Shown here piece by piece: positions 1 through 7,843 of a DNA stretch of 44,145 nucleotides. A program made the position numbers and the translations under genes. The stretch lies in NCBI RefSeq assembly GCF_000720325.1, contig NZ_JOJM01000064.1:1-44145 (forward strand), read 5' to 3'. Origin of the DNA: Streptomyces sp. NRRL B-1347. Its GTDB lineage: Bacteria > Actinomycetota > Actinomycetes > Streptomycetales > Streptomycetaceae. Below the pieces are notes generated by a model. It searched no databases. It saw only the letters and a program-made list of their open reading frames with translations, and was not told the origin of the DNA. Within the stretch, counting starts at the first letter, position 1. Every line of letters begins with the position of its first letter.

Positions 1-2
1 AC

Positions 3-179
3 CAAGATCAAACCAGGAGCCCTCTCAACGCCGGGACACCGGCAACCGCCAACCTGCAGCCCGGCACACCCACCAGCCCCACAGACCTAACCAGTTACAT
101 GACGTTCACCATCGTGGGGCTAGCCGCCGCAGCGGCCACGCTCTACAGCAACCGTCAGCACATGGACGAACCCTCCTGA
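3..179 (+). CDS. C-terminal end of an unrecognised protein (partial at window edge)
   Basis: The frame is open from the window edge to a TGA at 177-179. It ends in a hydrophobic run (about residues 34-48, TFTIVGLAAAAATL) followed by a short charged tail, which would fit the last membrane helix of a membrane protein. The first half is rich in Thr, Pro and Asn. No family was recognised, and without the upstream sequence it could be chance. Confidence 0.3.
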   Translation, partial: QDQTRSPLNAGTPATANLQPGTPTSPTDLTSYMTFTIVGLAAAAATLYSNRQHMDEPS

Positions 180-595
180 ACGCCTGACGCAGGGCCCGGC
201 CCTGGCCCTCACCACCCAGCGCAACGGCGAACCCCAACAGCTCCCGTCACAGCCGAGCGCGCCCACCACTCTCATCGACGAACCGCCGTCGACAGGCACA
301 GCGCCGGGGCGTGCGGTGGCTCCTGGTCCTCTCTCTGGCCCACGGAGCCGCGCAGCGCTGGCCCGCACCGTACGGAAGAGCAGTACCCGAGCTCCCGGCG
401 GAACTCCCGCGGCACGGGGGCTCAGCGGGAAACGGCCGTGCGGCACGACAACTTGGCCATGTGAGAAGTGACAAGTCGACCGGCCGCGTCCAGGTCCTTT
501 TGGCGCTGAATCACGTTGACTACCGCCGTTCCGGTCTGGAATGTTCATCACAGGATGCGACTTATGAGGCACTTTCGTGAGGGAAGCGCGATGAG
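180..595. other. Non-coding stretch with no recognised gene
   Basis: Reading frames here in both strands have no family resemblance and look like high-GC chance frames. The last 20 bases hold the GGGAAG ribosome-binding site of the secreted-protein gene that starts at 596. Confidence 0.4.
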
Positions 596-1405
596 ATGAG
601 TTCGCGATGGGCACGCGGAGCCACGGTGGCGGTCCTGGCCGCTGCCGTAACGGTTCCCTTAGGCGCACCAACAGCACAAGCCGCACTGGCAGCGGAGCGA
701 TCGACGCAGTCCGTGACAGCGCCGGGCGCGGCACCATCAGCACAAGCCATCGACTACGTCGCAATAGCCAAGGCTGCGTACGCCGCCTACCAGCTGTTCG
801 CCGCGGGCGGCCTGTCGTTGGAGGAGGCAACGCAGCGGATTCTGGATGCGATCGGTTCGGCGAAGACGGAGATCCTCGCCCACATCGACCAGGTCGCCGC
901 GGCGGAGGCACGCTCCTGCGCCCGTCACGCGGTCATCGACGTCGCCGACATCAGGCTCTTCACTCCGGATACGCTCCAGTCGTTCGCCCGCGACACCACC
1001 GGCTGTGTGACCCTGGCCGACAGTCTTCTCGGCGCCGTCTCCGACAAGGGAGCGGCCGATCAGCTCGGCTTCGCCGTCAATGCGGTGGGGCCGATCGCGC
1101 TGCTCGCCCGGGCGCGTGCCGGCTTCGACACCGCCGGGCTGAAGAGCACTCTGCGCAGCGCCAACAACGCGGTCCTGACCAAGCTGGAACCAGTGTGTAC
1201 GCGGGAAGTCGTCAGTGAGCCGGGCCCGGTCCGGCCCATCGTCGAGGAAATAATCACCTGCACCGCCTACAACGGTGCTTCCGCCTCCGATTCCAGGCAG
1301 ATCTCGCCGAGACCGCAACCGGCCATCGACGTTGACGCGCTGAAGGCCGCGGCAGCGGCGAACACCAGTTGGCCGGTGGCAAAGGCGGTATTGCCTACGC
1401 TCTGA
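596..1405 (+). CDS. Secreted hypothetical protein
   Basis: A 269-residue protein with a classic Sec signal peptide: charged N-terminus (SSRWARGA), hydrophobic core at about residues 9-22, and a likely AQA-A cleavage near residue 29. The mature part is Ala-rich and largely helical, with four cysteines (in ARSCARH, TTGCVT, EPVCTRE and IITCTAY) that could form two disulphides after export. The ATG at 596 is preceded by GGGAAG at 581-586, a good Shine-Dalgarno distance. No catalytic motif is visible. Similar orphan secreted proteins are common in Streptomyces; I do not assign a function. It stands alone, with no co-directional intact neighbour. Confidence 0.8.
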   Translation: MSSRWARGATVAVLAAAVTVPLGAPTAQAALAAERSTQSVTAPGAAPSAQAIDYVAIAKAAYAAYQLFAAGGLSLEEATQRILDAIGSAKTEILAHIDQVAAAEARSCARHAVIDVADIRLFTPDTLQSFARDTTGCVTLADSLLGAVSDKGAADQLGFAVNAVGPIALLARARAGFDTAGLKSTLRSANNAVLTKLEPVCTREVVSEPGPVRPIVEEIITCTAYNGASASDSRQISPRPQPAIDVDALKAAAAANTSWPVAKAVLPTL

Positions 1406-1546
1406 GCGGCTCGGGTGAAGTTCCTTGCTGAGGCTCGGCGTCGGTCTCGTTGCTGGGTCATGGCCTGTTCGACGTTCTCCCCTGCCCTGGCCACAGCCGC
1501 GTGTGCCCTCGCTGCGGTGGACTGCTTCGTCTGTGCCGAGATTCGA

Positions 1547-1893
1547 ATGTCCTCCCCGGCCGCCATCGACCTTCTGAGCCCGGCCGAACGCCCGGCTGAG
1601 GGCGGCCCCGATGACCGCCTCAGGGAACGCACCGCTGGAAGCGAGGACGGCAGATCCCCGTGGCGCGCATCGGCTTCGGCTTCGGCGGCAACACCGGCCA
1701 GGAGGCCGGTGAGGACGCCGTGGTCGGCGGCGGGGCCGAAGCAAGGCCGCTCGGCTTCATCGAGATCAAAGAAGGCAAGACCACGTACAAGCCCATCCGC
1801 GATCCCTGGGTGAGCGTCCTCGTACCGCTGACGGGCGGCCTCCTGGCCGGGGCCGCGATCCTGCGCTGCCTGGCGCGTCGCGGGAGGCGCTGA
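1547..1893 (+). pseudogene. GerW/YtfJ-family sporulation protein remnant
   Basis: From 1654 one frame reads IPVARIGFGFGGN, later GGGAEARPLGFIEIKEG, then YKPIRDPW and a C-terminal hydrophobic segment. That is the order and wording of actinobacterial GerW (YtfJ-type) proteins, whose Gly-rich core is their hallmark. The expected N-terminus (MSSPAAIDLL, from 1547) is in a different frame, and the segment between it and IPVAR is shorter than usual. I infer a frameshift plus internal deletion rather than an intact gene. A short protein from a GTG at 1660 is possible but would lack the N-terminal half. The family is linked to spore formation in Bacillus; its role in Streptomyces is unclear. Confidence 0.6.
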
Positions 1894-1968
1894 GGCAGGG
1901 GCGCGTTCGTGGATCCGGGTGACGTTGGTTGCGTTGTGCAGGCGTCCCTTGGGAGGGGCGCCTGCCCA

Positions 1969-2548
1969 TGGGAGGGACGCCTGCCCAGAAGCCTCCGTGT
2001 CGAACTGACCGGCGATCAGCGGCGTGAGTTCCACGCGTTACTGGCTCGTCGCCGCGATCTGACCGCCTCTACCCCCGCCAGCGTGCCGAGTGCATCCGTT
2101 TCCTGGACCGCGGCAGGGCCGTGTCCGAGGTCGCCGACCTGCTGAAGCGTCATCCGGCCCCGGTCCGCGCCGCCGTCCACCGCTTCGCGGAGGGCTGGAT
2201 CGAGGCGCCGTCCGATGCCCCTCGCTCAGGTCGTCCGGCAAAGCTTCTCGGACCGGACGACCGGATCGGACGACCGGACCGCGCCGACCGAGTTGCTCGA
2301 CGTCTCCGCCGAGGCGGGGATCGCGTGGAGTGCCCCGCCCTGTGCGACTGGCTGCGGGCCGAGCATGGAGTGGAGATCTCTGCGGACTGGCTGGGCGAAC
2401 TGCTGCACCGCGAGGGTTTCCGCTGGAAACGTACCGGTGACAGCGTGCGGCACAAGGCCGATCCCGTCCTCCAGCAGGCCGCCCGGACCCCGTTGGAGGA
2501 CTTGCGGCCTTGCGGCAGGCAGGCCGCACCCGCCGGAGTATGCGACTC
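1969..2548 (+). pseudogene. IS630-type transposase, N-terminal half, frameshifted
   Basis: The helix-turn-helix and winged-helix N-terminal part of an IS630-type transposase is spread over frames: VELTGDQRREFHALLAR near 1996, then PRQRAECIRFLDRGRAVSEV, then VRAAVHRFAEG and SGRPAKLLGPDDR, then TAPTELLDVSAEAG, then CDWLRAEHGVEISADWLGE and FRWKRTGDSVRHKADPV. At least three frame changes are needed. One is explained exactly by a 13-bp tandem duplication (2254-2278); another fits a 1-base loss near 2337. The DDE catalytic half is missing, because the sequence changes before the GNAT gene. It cannot encode an active enzyme. Confidence 0.75.
2254..2278. repeat. 13-bp tandem duplication inside the IS630-type remnant
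   Basis: CGGACGACCGGA occurs at 2254-2265 and again at 2267-2278 (period 13). Removing one period restores the frame LLGPDDRTAPTELLDVSAEAG (written GPDDR then TAPTELLD) expected for the transposase, so the duplication is a disabling mutation. Confidence 0.85.
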
Positions 2549-2563
2549 GCGGCCGCGGCGTCG

Positions 2564-3103
2564 TCAATCGGATGGCGTGACCGGGGACCGCATGCCGAGC
2601 CACTGCTCCGCGCCCCAGGCCTCGAACCGCTCTACCTCGGTGAACCCCAACTTCGCCGCGAGGCGCATCGAGGCGACGTTGGCGGTCTGCGTGGCGAGCA
2701 CCACCGGCTCGCCGGGAAGGGCGCCGGTGAGCCAGTCGAGTGCGGCCGCGCACGCCTCGGCGGCGTATCCGAATCCCCACGCCCGCGGCAGGAACAGGTA
2801 GCCGAGATCAGTCTTCCCTACGGCAGCCGGGCGGTGTTGCTCCGTTGCCCTCCTGAGCAGGATCTGGCCGATCATCGACCCGTCGAGTTCAACGACGAAA
2901 CTCCCGGGCCACTGCCCGGGCACCTCGGGCATCTCGCGCTCAAGCTCGTCCCGCGAGCGCGGGCCGCCGAGGTAGGTGTGCACCTCGGATGAGGCGAGCA
3001 GCTCGATGAACGCCGCACGGTCCCGGGCCTCGGGCTCACGGAGCACGAGCCTCTCGGTCTTGATCGGGGCAGGAGGCCAGGCGACGGGTCCGAGATCAGT
3101 CAT
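2564..3103 (-). CDS. GNAT N-acetyltransferase, RimJ/RimL-like
   Basis: A 179-residue protein of the Acetyltransf_3 (RimJ/RimL) type. It opens with IKTERLVLREPEARD, the first beta strand of the family, continues with FVVELDGSMIGQILL (central strands) and GFGYAAEACAAALDW, the acetyl-CoA-binding helix region, and ends with ANVASMRLAAKLGFTEV, the usual NxxSxxxxxKxGF motif. It should transfer acetyl from acetyl-CoA to an amine; the substrate is unknown. I chose the ATG at 3103 because homology begins about 15 residues later; the frame stays open to 3301, but that extension has no family similarity. It lies between two dead transposase fragments, so it may be a passenger or simply a survivor. Confidence 0.85.
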   Translation of the reverse strand: MTDLGPVAWPPAPIKTERLVLREPEARDRAAFIELLASSEVHTYLGGPRSRDELEREMPEVPGQWPGSFVVELDGSMIGQILLRRATEQHRPAAVGKTDLGYLFLPRAWGFGYAAEACAAALDWLTGALPGEPVVLATQTANVASMRLAAKLGFTEVERFEAWGAEQWLGMRSPVTPSD

Positions 3104-3309
3104 ACCGGCCAGCCAATCAGCAGGCCCGGTAACGATCAAGATTCGCAGACCGACCAGAGCACCGGCCCGGCCCTCGTCCTTGCCGACGGGGCCGGGCCCT
3201 ACAAGCGACACCTGCCAGGGACGGGATGCCTCTCGTTCTCCTGAACATCGGCTTCGGCAGCGGCGGGCCGCCTCCCGAAGCGCCATGCCCCGGGCAGTCA
3301 CCCGGGCTA

Positions 3310-3985
3310 CGGAACCGGCGTCCCACCACCCGCTATGACGTCGGCAGAGTCCCCGCCACCGGCCAACCCGCCGATGCCCAGCTCGGCTGGTGGGAACCCG
3401 ACGGCGCGGTCCGGCTGGTGGTGGCCACCACCGATCCGGCCCACCTGCCCGAGACCTCCACCTGGTACCTGGCCACCAACCTGCCCCGGCCCGGCTCGCC
3501 CCGCGAGAAGCACAGCCGACATACGGCCACCGGCCTGACCGAGGTGGTACGGATCTACGGACTGCGGCACTGGGTCGAGCAGAGCTACAAACAGGTCAAG
3601 GACGAACTCGGATGGGCCGACTTCCAGGTCCGCTCCGACACCGCTGTCTGCCGCCACCAGACCCTCGTGAACTGCGCGTTCAGCTTCTGGAACACTTGGT
3701 TCGCCCCGCTGACACCCATAGCCGCCACTCCTGCACCCGATCCTGACACCGCATCAGAGGTGACATAGAGGGGGGAGGAGCAGAGTCCCAGCAGCCCCAG
3801 CCGACCTGCTGGCCCCGAGCCCTCCGGGCCGTCCACGGCTGGCTGACGCCTTGGGCCACGCTGCAACGCTTCTGGCGAGCATGGTCGGTGAAGGCCCCGC
3901 CCACCGAACTCCAAGCCCTCCTCAACGCCGTCGTCACCGGCAGACCCCTCGACCTCTACCGCCCCGTCCAACAAACCACCGCCAG
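3310..3985 (+). pseudogene. IS701-type transposase, C-terminal part, frameshifted
   Basis: One frame from about 3330 reads GRVPATGQPADAQLGWWEPD, then STWYLATNLPRPGSP, VVRIYGLRHWVEQSYKQVKD and ELGWADFQVRSDTA, the conserved C-terminal catalytic region with its final acidic residue. After a stop at 3766-3768, another frame resumes near 3800 with WPRALRAVHGWLTPWATLQR and ends with WSVKAPPTELQALLNAV and TGRPLDLYRP. The N-terminal two thirds are absent. It is a dead fragment split by a frameshift; no terminal inverted repeats were found. Confidence 0.75.
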
Positions 3986-4174
3986 TGAGGCTGCGAGAAG
4001 ACGTCGCACACAGCCGGGACGGGTCTTGCGTGCTGGGCGCGGCCGGACAGAGCGGAACCTGCGATTCTGCCCAGGTCGCTGAACGGCGGGCCGGGTGCCC
4101 GCGGCGGCCGTCGTGGCTGAGGGCGAGGTCAACTGGCCTTCGAGGGGCATTGCTCCGCGCCGTTGAACGATACG

Positions 4175-4211
4175 ACCAGGGTCCGCACCGCGATGCGGTA
4201 CGGACCCTGGT
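4175..4211 (-). terminator. Strong GC-rich hairpin downstream of the secreted-protein gene
   Basis: Arms 4175-4191 and 4195-4211 form a 17-bp stem with a single mismatch (4186/4200) and a 3-base loop. It lies about 125 bases after the minus-strand stop at 4336, with no gene on the plus strand ending here. No U-tract follows, which is common for Streptomyces terminators. Confidence 0.5.
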
Positions 4212-4335
4212 GACCGCTGCTGAGAGGCACGCAGCCGTTGTTCGGAACCGGCGACTGGCGCCGATGGCTTGCTCGCTCAGCGTGCAGGCCGGACGCGGCG
4301 AGCGGCGCGTGTGGTCCCGCCCGCCGTGCAGGGTT

Positions 4336-4824
4336 TTAGAAGTCGTACAGGGTGTACTTGGCGGAGGTGGTGACACCCGTGACCTTGCCGCCGGTACCGG
4401 CGTTCAGCATCAGTTCGCTGTCCGCGGTGTTGACGCCCACACGGCCTCGCGACGTGGGACCGTAGCAGGCCGTCCTCGCTCCCGGAGCGAGGTCGGAGTC
4501 CTTGCAGTAGCCCCTCTCCCCCTTGGGCAGCACCCAGTTCGAGTTCGTGTTGCCGTGGATCTCGATCCACTTGTCCGAGGTGTTCGAGACGATCAGGACG
4601 GGCTGCAGGAAGTCCTCCGCCCCGTGGATGATGCACGTCTGCATGAACACACGCGTCGACTTGGGGTGATCGATCGTCTGGCTGCAGCGGTAGGAATTCG
4701 AGTCCTTCGGTGCGACCCACGGCTGCCACAGGCCGTTCTTGGCGGTCGCCACCCCGCTCCCCATCGCAAGTGCCGCCACCGCCGCAGCAGTGACACCTAT
4801 CCCCTTGGTGATATTGCGCATCAT
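4336..4824 (-). CDS. Small secreted hypothetical protein
   Basis: A 162-residue protein with a signal peptide: RNITKG, hydrophobic core at about residues 9-24, cleavage likely after GVATA-K near residue 28. The mature domain has four cysteines (YRCSQ, MQTCIIHG, GYCKDS, TACYG), aromatic residues and a C-terminal TLYDF, which suggests a small disulphide-bonded beta fold. Two adjacent ATGs start it (4822-4824 is the first); GGAAGGA lies 8-9 bases upstream. AT-richer sequence at about 4850-4880, unusual here, probably contains its promoter. No family assigned. It is monocistronic and followed by the hairpin at 4175-4211. Confidence 0.8.
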   Translation of the reverse strand: MMRNITKGIGVTAAAVAALAMGSGVATAKNGLWQPWVAPKDSNSYRCSQTIDHPKSTRVFMQTCIIHGAEDFLQPVLIVSNTSDKWIEIHGNTNSNWVLPKGERGYCKDSDLAPGARTACYGPTSRGRVGVNTADSELMLNAGTGGKVTGVTTSAKYTLYDF

Positions 4825-4844
4825 TGATGTGGTTCCTTCCCCCC

Positions 4845-5348
4845 AGATGCGGATTTTACATAGATCTTATCTGTATGGCGGGATGCCCTTCGCACCGTCC
4901 CCCTGGCATCCCCGGTCCGCCCTCGGCCGCGTCGGCCGACTGCGATTGCCTGCCCGCTCGACCACCGCGAACGCCACGGGTCTTGACTACCCCACTGCTG
5001 GTGAGCGCGGTGCGGTCCTACCCGGATGGGTAGTCGGGTGGAGCCAGATTCCAGCATGCCGCCGACCACGGCTCGCGACCGCGGCATAGCCGCCCGGGGC
5101 GCGGGTGGGCGGCCCGCGCGGCGGGACAAGGAATCAACCTGGGGCCGGCTGAAAGTTCACCCCGCTAGACCTCCGTGCCGGTGCCGATCGCGTACACCAC
5201 CGTGCCGAACCCGCCCAGCAGCTTCACTGCCGCTTCCTGGTCTGCGCCTGCGCAGGCGAGAGCTGGCGGCAGCTGCTGGAGAACCTAGGCGTATCAGGCG
5301 TTGATGTCCGGCACCGCGCCCGCGGCCGCGCAGGCACCCGGAACAGCC
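4845..5348. other. Gap: probable promoter region plus a short coding-like scrap
   Basis: The left end contains the AT-rich stretch upstream of the minus-strand secreted gene. On the minus strand, 5283 down to a TAG at 5165-5167 reads like the end of a protein (DQEAAVKLLGGFGTVVYAIG, then TGTEV), but no family is recognised and no start is visible. The remainder shows nothing. Confidence 0.35.
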
Positions 5349-5531
5349 CTACAGGCGGGCGTATGCCCGGTCCGGTTCCGGCTCCTTCTCCCCCAGGACG
5401 TCCTGGTACGGAATCCAGATCTGCTCCCAAACGACGGCGGCCGCATCTCTGTCCGGCTGCCGCACGGGCCAGTCACCGGACTGCAGCGCCTGCGCGGCAT
5501 CGCGCAGGGCCCTCTCGAAGGGGGTCGCCAT
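5349..5531 (-). CDS. Small hypothetical protein
   Basis: A 60-residue protein beginning MATPFERALRDAAQAL, with charged and Trp-containing sequence (VVWEQIWIPYQDVLGEKEPE) that looks genuinely coding. The frame is open far upstream to 6140, but that part is low-complexity and opposite a plus-strand fragment, so I use the ATG at 5529-5531. No clear Shine-Dalgarno is visible. Function unknown. Confidence 0.5.
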   Translation of the reverse strand: MATPFERALRDAAQALQSGDWPVRQPDRDAAAVVWEQIWIPYQDVLGEKEPEPDRAYARL

Positions 5532-5669
5532 GGTAGTGACCCTAGTGGCAGGGCCTGGCCGGTGGTTGACGCCCCTTCGGCAGCAACGCGGAAGGGTACT
5601 GGACGCACGGCCGGGACTACCCCGCACCGGGGCCCCGGGTGGCCAGCGCCGACCGGCCCGCACACGGGC

Positions 5670-5954
5670 GCGTGGCACGCCTTGTTCCTGGCGCCCGACG
5701 CCGGCCTGTGCCAGCGGACCGCCCTGAGGGCCGACGACCTGCTGCGTGAACTGCTGCACCACACCGCCGCCCGCTCTCATCTCTCCGATGAAGCGGTCCC
5801 TCGCCTGACCTACTACCGGCTCGAGACGACGGACATGACGTACGTCGCGCTTGCCGAAGCGGCTCCCTCCCTCGGCATCACTGAACCGTTGAAGGTCCGG
5901 GACCCGCTCTTCCATCAGCGAGTCCAAGAGCTCACGACGGTCCGCCAGCCTTGA
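5670..5954 (+). pseudogene. C-terminal fragment of an unrecognised protein
   Basis: From about 5680 the frame reads HALFLAPDAGLCQRTALRAD, then LLRELLHHTAARSHLSDEAV, RLTYYRLETTDMTYVALAEA and ends LFHQRVQELTTVRQP. It is helix-rich with balanced composition, unlike the preceding high-GC noise. The upstream part of the same frame has no coding character and no plausible start lies near 5680, so this is probably the end of a truncated gene. No family was recognised. Confidence 0.35.
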
Positions 5955-6063
5955 GGCGGCCACGCGTGGGATCCCGACCGTGGGACCGGCACGCCGGCCC
6001 AGTTCTGCCGCTGCGGGGCTTGGGCTCGTCGTCGGCAGGTGAGCCGTGAGCCGTGGTCCGGTT

Positions 6064-6456
6064 TCAGCGGGCGCTGTGCCTTCGGAGGCAGGAGGAGGCG
6101 GGCTGCGTTTGGCGGAACGCGGGCGTGGTGGGCGGGTCACCGCGCAGCACGCGCAGGACGCGGGCGAGCAGTGCGGTGTCGGGGGTGTCGTTGGCGCTGG
6201 TGTGGGTGGCGGGCTGGTGGATGGTGACGAGGCCGGCTTCGGCGAGGTCGGCGATGAGGATGCGGGCGGCGCCGAGGGGCGTGTTCAGCAGGGCGGCTGC
6301 TTCGGCGACGGATCTCACCTCGCGGCACAGGGCGTAGATCCGCGGGTGTACGGGCAACTGCTGGGCTGCCTGCGCGGGATCGGCGGTGGTCTGCACCAGG
6401 GCTTCGATGGCGAGTTGGTAGCGCGGCCGCGGGCGGCTGGGGGTGATCAAGGACAT
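6064..6456 (-). CDS. DUF742 family protein (conservon CvnC-type), orphan
   Basis: A 130-residue protein with the DUF742 pattern: RPRPRYQLAIEALVQT at the N-terminus, then HPRIYALCREVRSVAEAAAL, LLNTPLGAARILIADLAEAG and LVTIHQP, a winged-helix-like fold. In Streptomyces, DUF742 proteins normally occupy the third position of conservons (sensor kinase, roadblock protein, DUF742, small GTPase), which modulate development and signalling. Here neither the roadblock gene nor the GTPase gene is present, so it is an orphan. The start is well supported: GGGAGGAACGC immediately precedes the ATG at 6454-6456. The last ~25 residues (after DPPTTPA) are less family-like and may reflect an altered 3' end. Confidence 0.8.
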   Translation of the reverse strand: MSLITPSRPRPRYQLAIEALVQTTADPAQAAQQLPVHPRIYALCREVRSVAEAAALLNTPLGAARILIADLAEAGLVTIHQPATHTSANDTPDTALLARVLRVLRGDPPTTPAFRQTQPASSCLRRHSAR

Positions 6457-6593
6457 GCGTTCCTCCCCCCGAGGACGTGAAGCGTCGGCGGGTGTGGGTG
6501 GGGCAGGGGTGGAAATCAGCCGAAGGCGTCGGCGGGCATGGAGGCTGTCTGCAGGGGCAGTCTGGGCAGGGTGTGGGCCGCGTGCGACAGGGG

Positions 6594-6770
6594 TCAGATG
6601 TCGACGGGCTGGCCTTGGAGGGCCACGACGAGGCGGGCGGTGGTGGGCCAGTCCGGCACGGTCTTGCCGTTGAGGGCGTGGGCGATGTCCGTATGAGTGG
6701 GGGCGGCGGCTGCGCGCGATGCACTCGGGGCCGGGCAGCGCGGCCGCGATGTGCAGAGGGTGGCCGGGTC
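6594..6770 (-). pseudogene. Fragment of a helix-turn-helix protein
   Basis: The minus frame ending at the TGA 6594-6596 reads DIAHALNGKTVPDWPTTARL and VVALQGQPVDI. This matches the recognition-helix region of Cro/XRE-type proteins found in Streptomyces (xxxALNGKxxPxWxxTxxLVxALxG). The helix before it is only weakly readable and the rest is lost or in other frames. It directly precedes the DUF742 gene on the same strand. Low confidence. Confidence 0.35.
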
Positions 6771-6794
6771 CTGTGCGCAGGCTTTGGTGACGGG

Positions 6795-7080
6795 CCAGGG
6801 TCGATACTCGCGTACGGCTCGAAGGTGACGATGTCGATCGCCTTCGCCGTCGGCGGGGGGATCTCGCGCAGTTCCTCGTCCGACACCGCCACCAAGGTGT
6901 CCTTGGAGACCTCGTAGCCCCTGCCGATCTCGTCCTGGCCGACCTCGCCGGTCCTCGAGCTCTCAGATCTTCCGCGTGCGGATCCAGCCCATGCCCTCCA
7001 GGTGGTACTGGTGGAAGCGGAACAAGTGATCCTCAGTGGCGGCCATGACCTTGATCGGGATCGTCCCGGCCGAATGAGAC
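6795..7080 (-). pseudogene. Ku (NHEJ DNA end-binding protein) remnant
   Basis: Reading 7080 to 6795 on the minus strand gives SFG, TIPIKVMAATEDHLFRFHQ, YHLEGMGWIRTRKI, ELEDR, EVGQDEIGRGYEVSKDTLVA, VSDEELREIPPPTAKAIDIV and TFEPYASIDP. This is the N-terminal third of bacterial Ku in order. It is broken by a short deletion after SFG, a TGA where Cys (TGC) is expected at about 6956, and a 1-base insertion a few codons later. Everything after SIDP is missing. Bacterial Ku binds DNA ends and recruits LigD; this copy cannot be functional. Confidence 0.8.
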
Positions 7081-7329
7081 GGCGCCGGACCAGACGGAAC
7101 GGGGCATGGCGGACTTCCGTGACAGCCCCGAGACACCCTGCTTGCAGGTTCTCAAAACTCGCGCCGCATGCTCAGAACTGACTACACATCAGGGCCACTT
7201 TTGGCGCCTTCCTGAGATCGGCAGGTCAGTGCGTTCACTCTTTTCGGACGATGAGGGCCGGTCCGAGCCTCCCTCATGGCCGCATGCGGGCATCGGGGAT
7301 ATGCAGGGCACGACCCGGCCTGGGGATAC

Positions 7330-7735
7330 GCCCTGGACAGTTCCGCCGTAACAGTCAGCGTTCGCTTCCAAGACGGCAAGTGCGTCGAGGATGTCGGCTG
7401 CTCGAGGACCTGCCGTGGGCAGCTGCTCCGTGGCGGACCTTCCGGTGGCGCAAGGGGCAGAGGCACTGCTCCGGCACGTACTGGTCGGCGACGACCCGAA
7501 GCCACGTGATCTACGGGTCGCGATTCGAGCTGGCACGTTTACTGTTCGCCGACTTCGACCCCGCGGCGCTCGGCATCACTGCCCAGCCGTTCCTACTGAA
7601 CGCCAAGGTGGAGGGGCAGGTCCGCACCCACGTGTCCGCACCCACGTGCCGGGCTTCTTGTTGATCGCCGAGAACGGGCCGATCGTGGTCGACGTCAAGC
7701 CGAAGCGGCAGATGTCCACCCCCGCCGGTCGATGA
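7330..7735 (+). pseudogene. TnsA-like transposon endonuclease subunit, broken
   Basis: In sequence order across frames: SAVTVSVRFQDGKCVEDV (about 7340), RTFRWRKGQRHCSGTYWSAT, HVIYGSRFELARLLFADFDP, ITAQPFLLNAKVEGQVRTHV, and after a frame change PGFLLIAENGPIVVDVKPKR. These match Streptomyces TnsA-like proteins, including the catalytic Glu of SRFELARL, the PGFL Asp-position (here Gly where PDF is usual) and VDVKPK with the catalytic Asp and Lys. A 14-bp tandem duplication (7620-7647) shifts the frame exactly at THV/PGF, and an earlier shift lies near 7410. The C-terminus is lost. Confidence 0.75.
7620..7647. repeat. Perfect 14-bp tandem duplication disrupting the TnsA-like gene
   Basis: GTCCGCACCCACGT is present at 7620-7633 and again at 7634-7647. 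Deleting one copy yields the uninterrupted reading VRTHVPGFLLIAENGP, so this duplication is a frame-breaking mutation. Confidence 0.95.
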
Positions 7736-7843
7736 GCAGCCGACGGGCGTCGTCTTGCACTGGCACCGACAATGTCCGTAGATCCATCGCTGGCACCTGT
7801 ACGGCTGGGAGGTGTCGGGCGCCCCCGGTTGGTCGCTCGGGGC

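Noticed and set aside
3104..3301. N-terminal extension of the GNAT gene
   Set aside because: No family similarity before the ATG at 3103; low-complexity Arg/Gly sequence.
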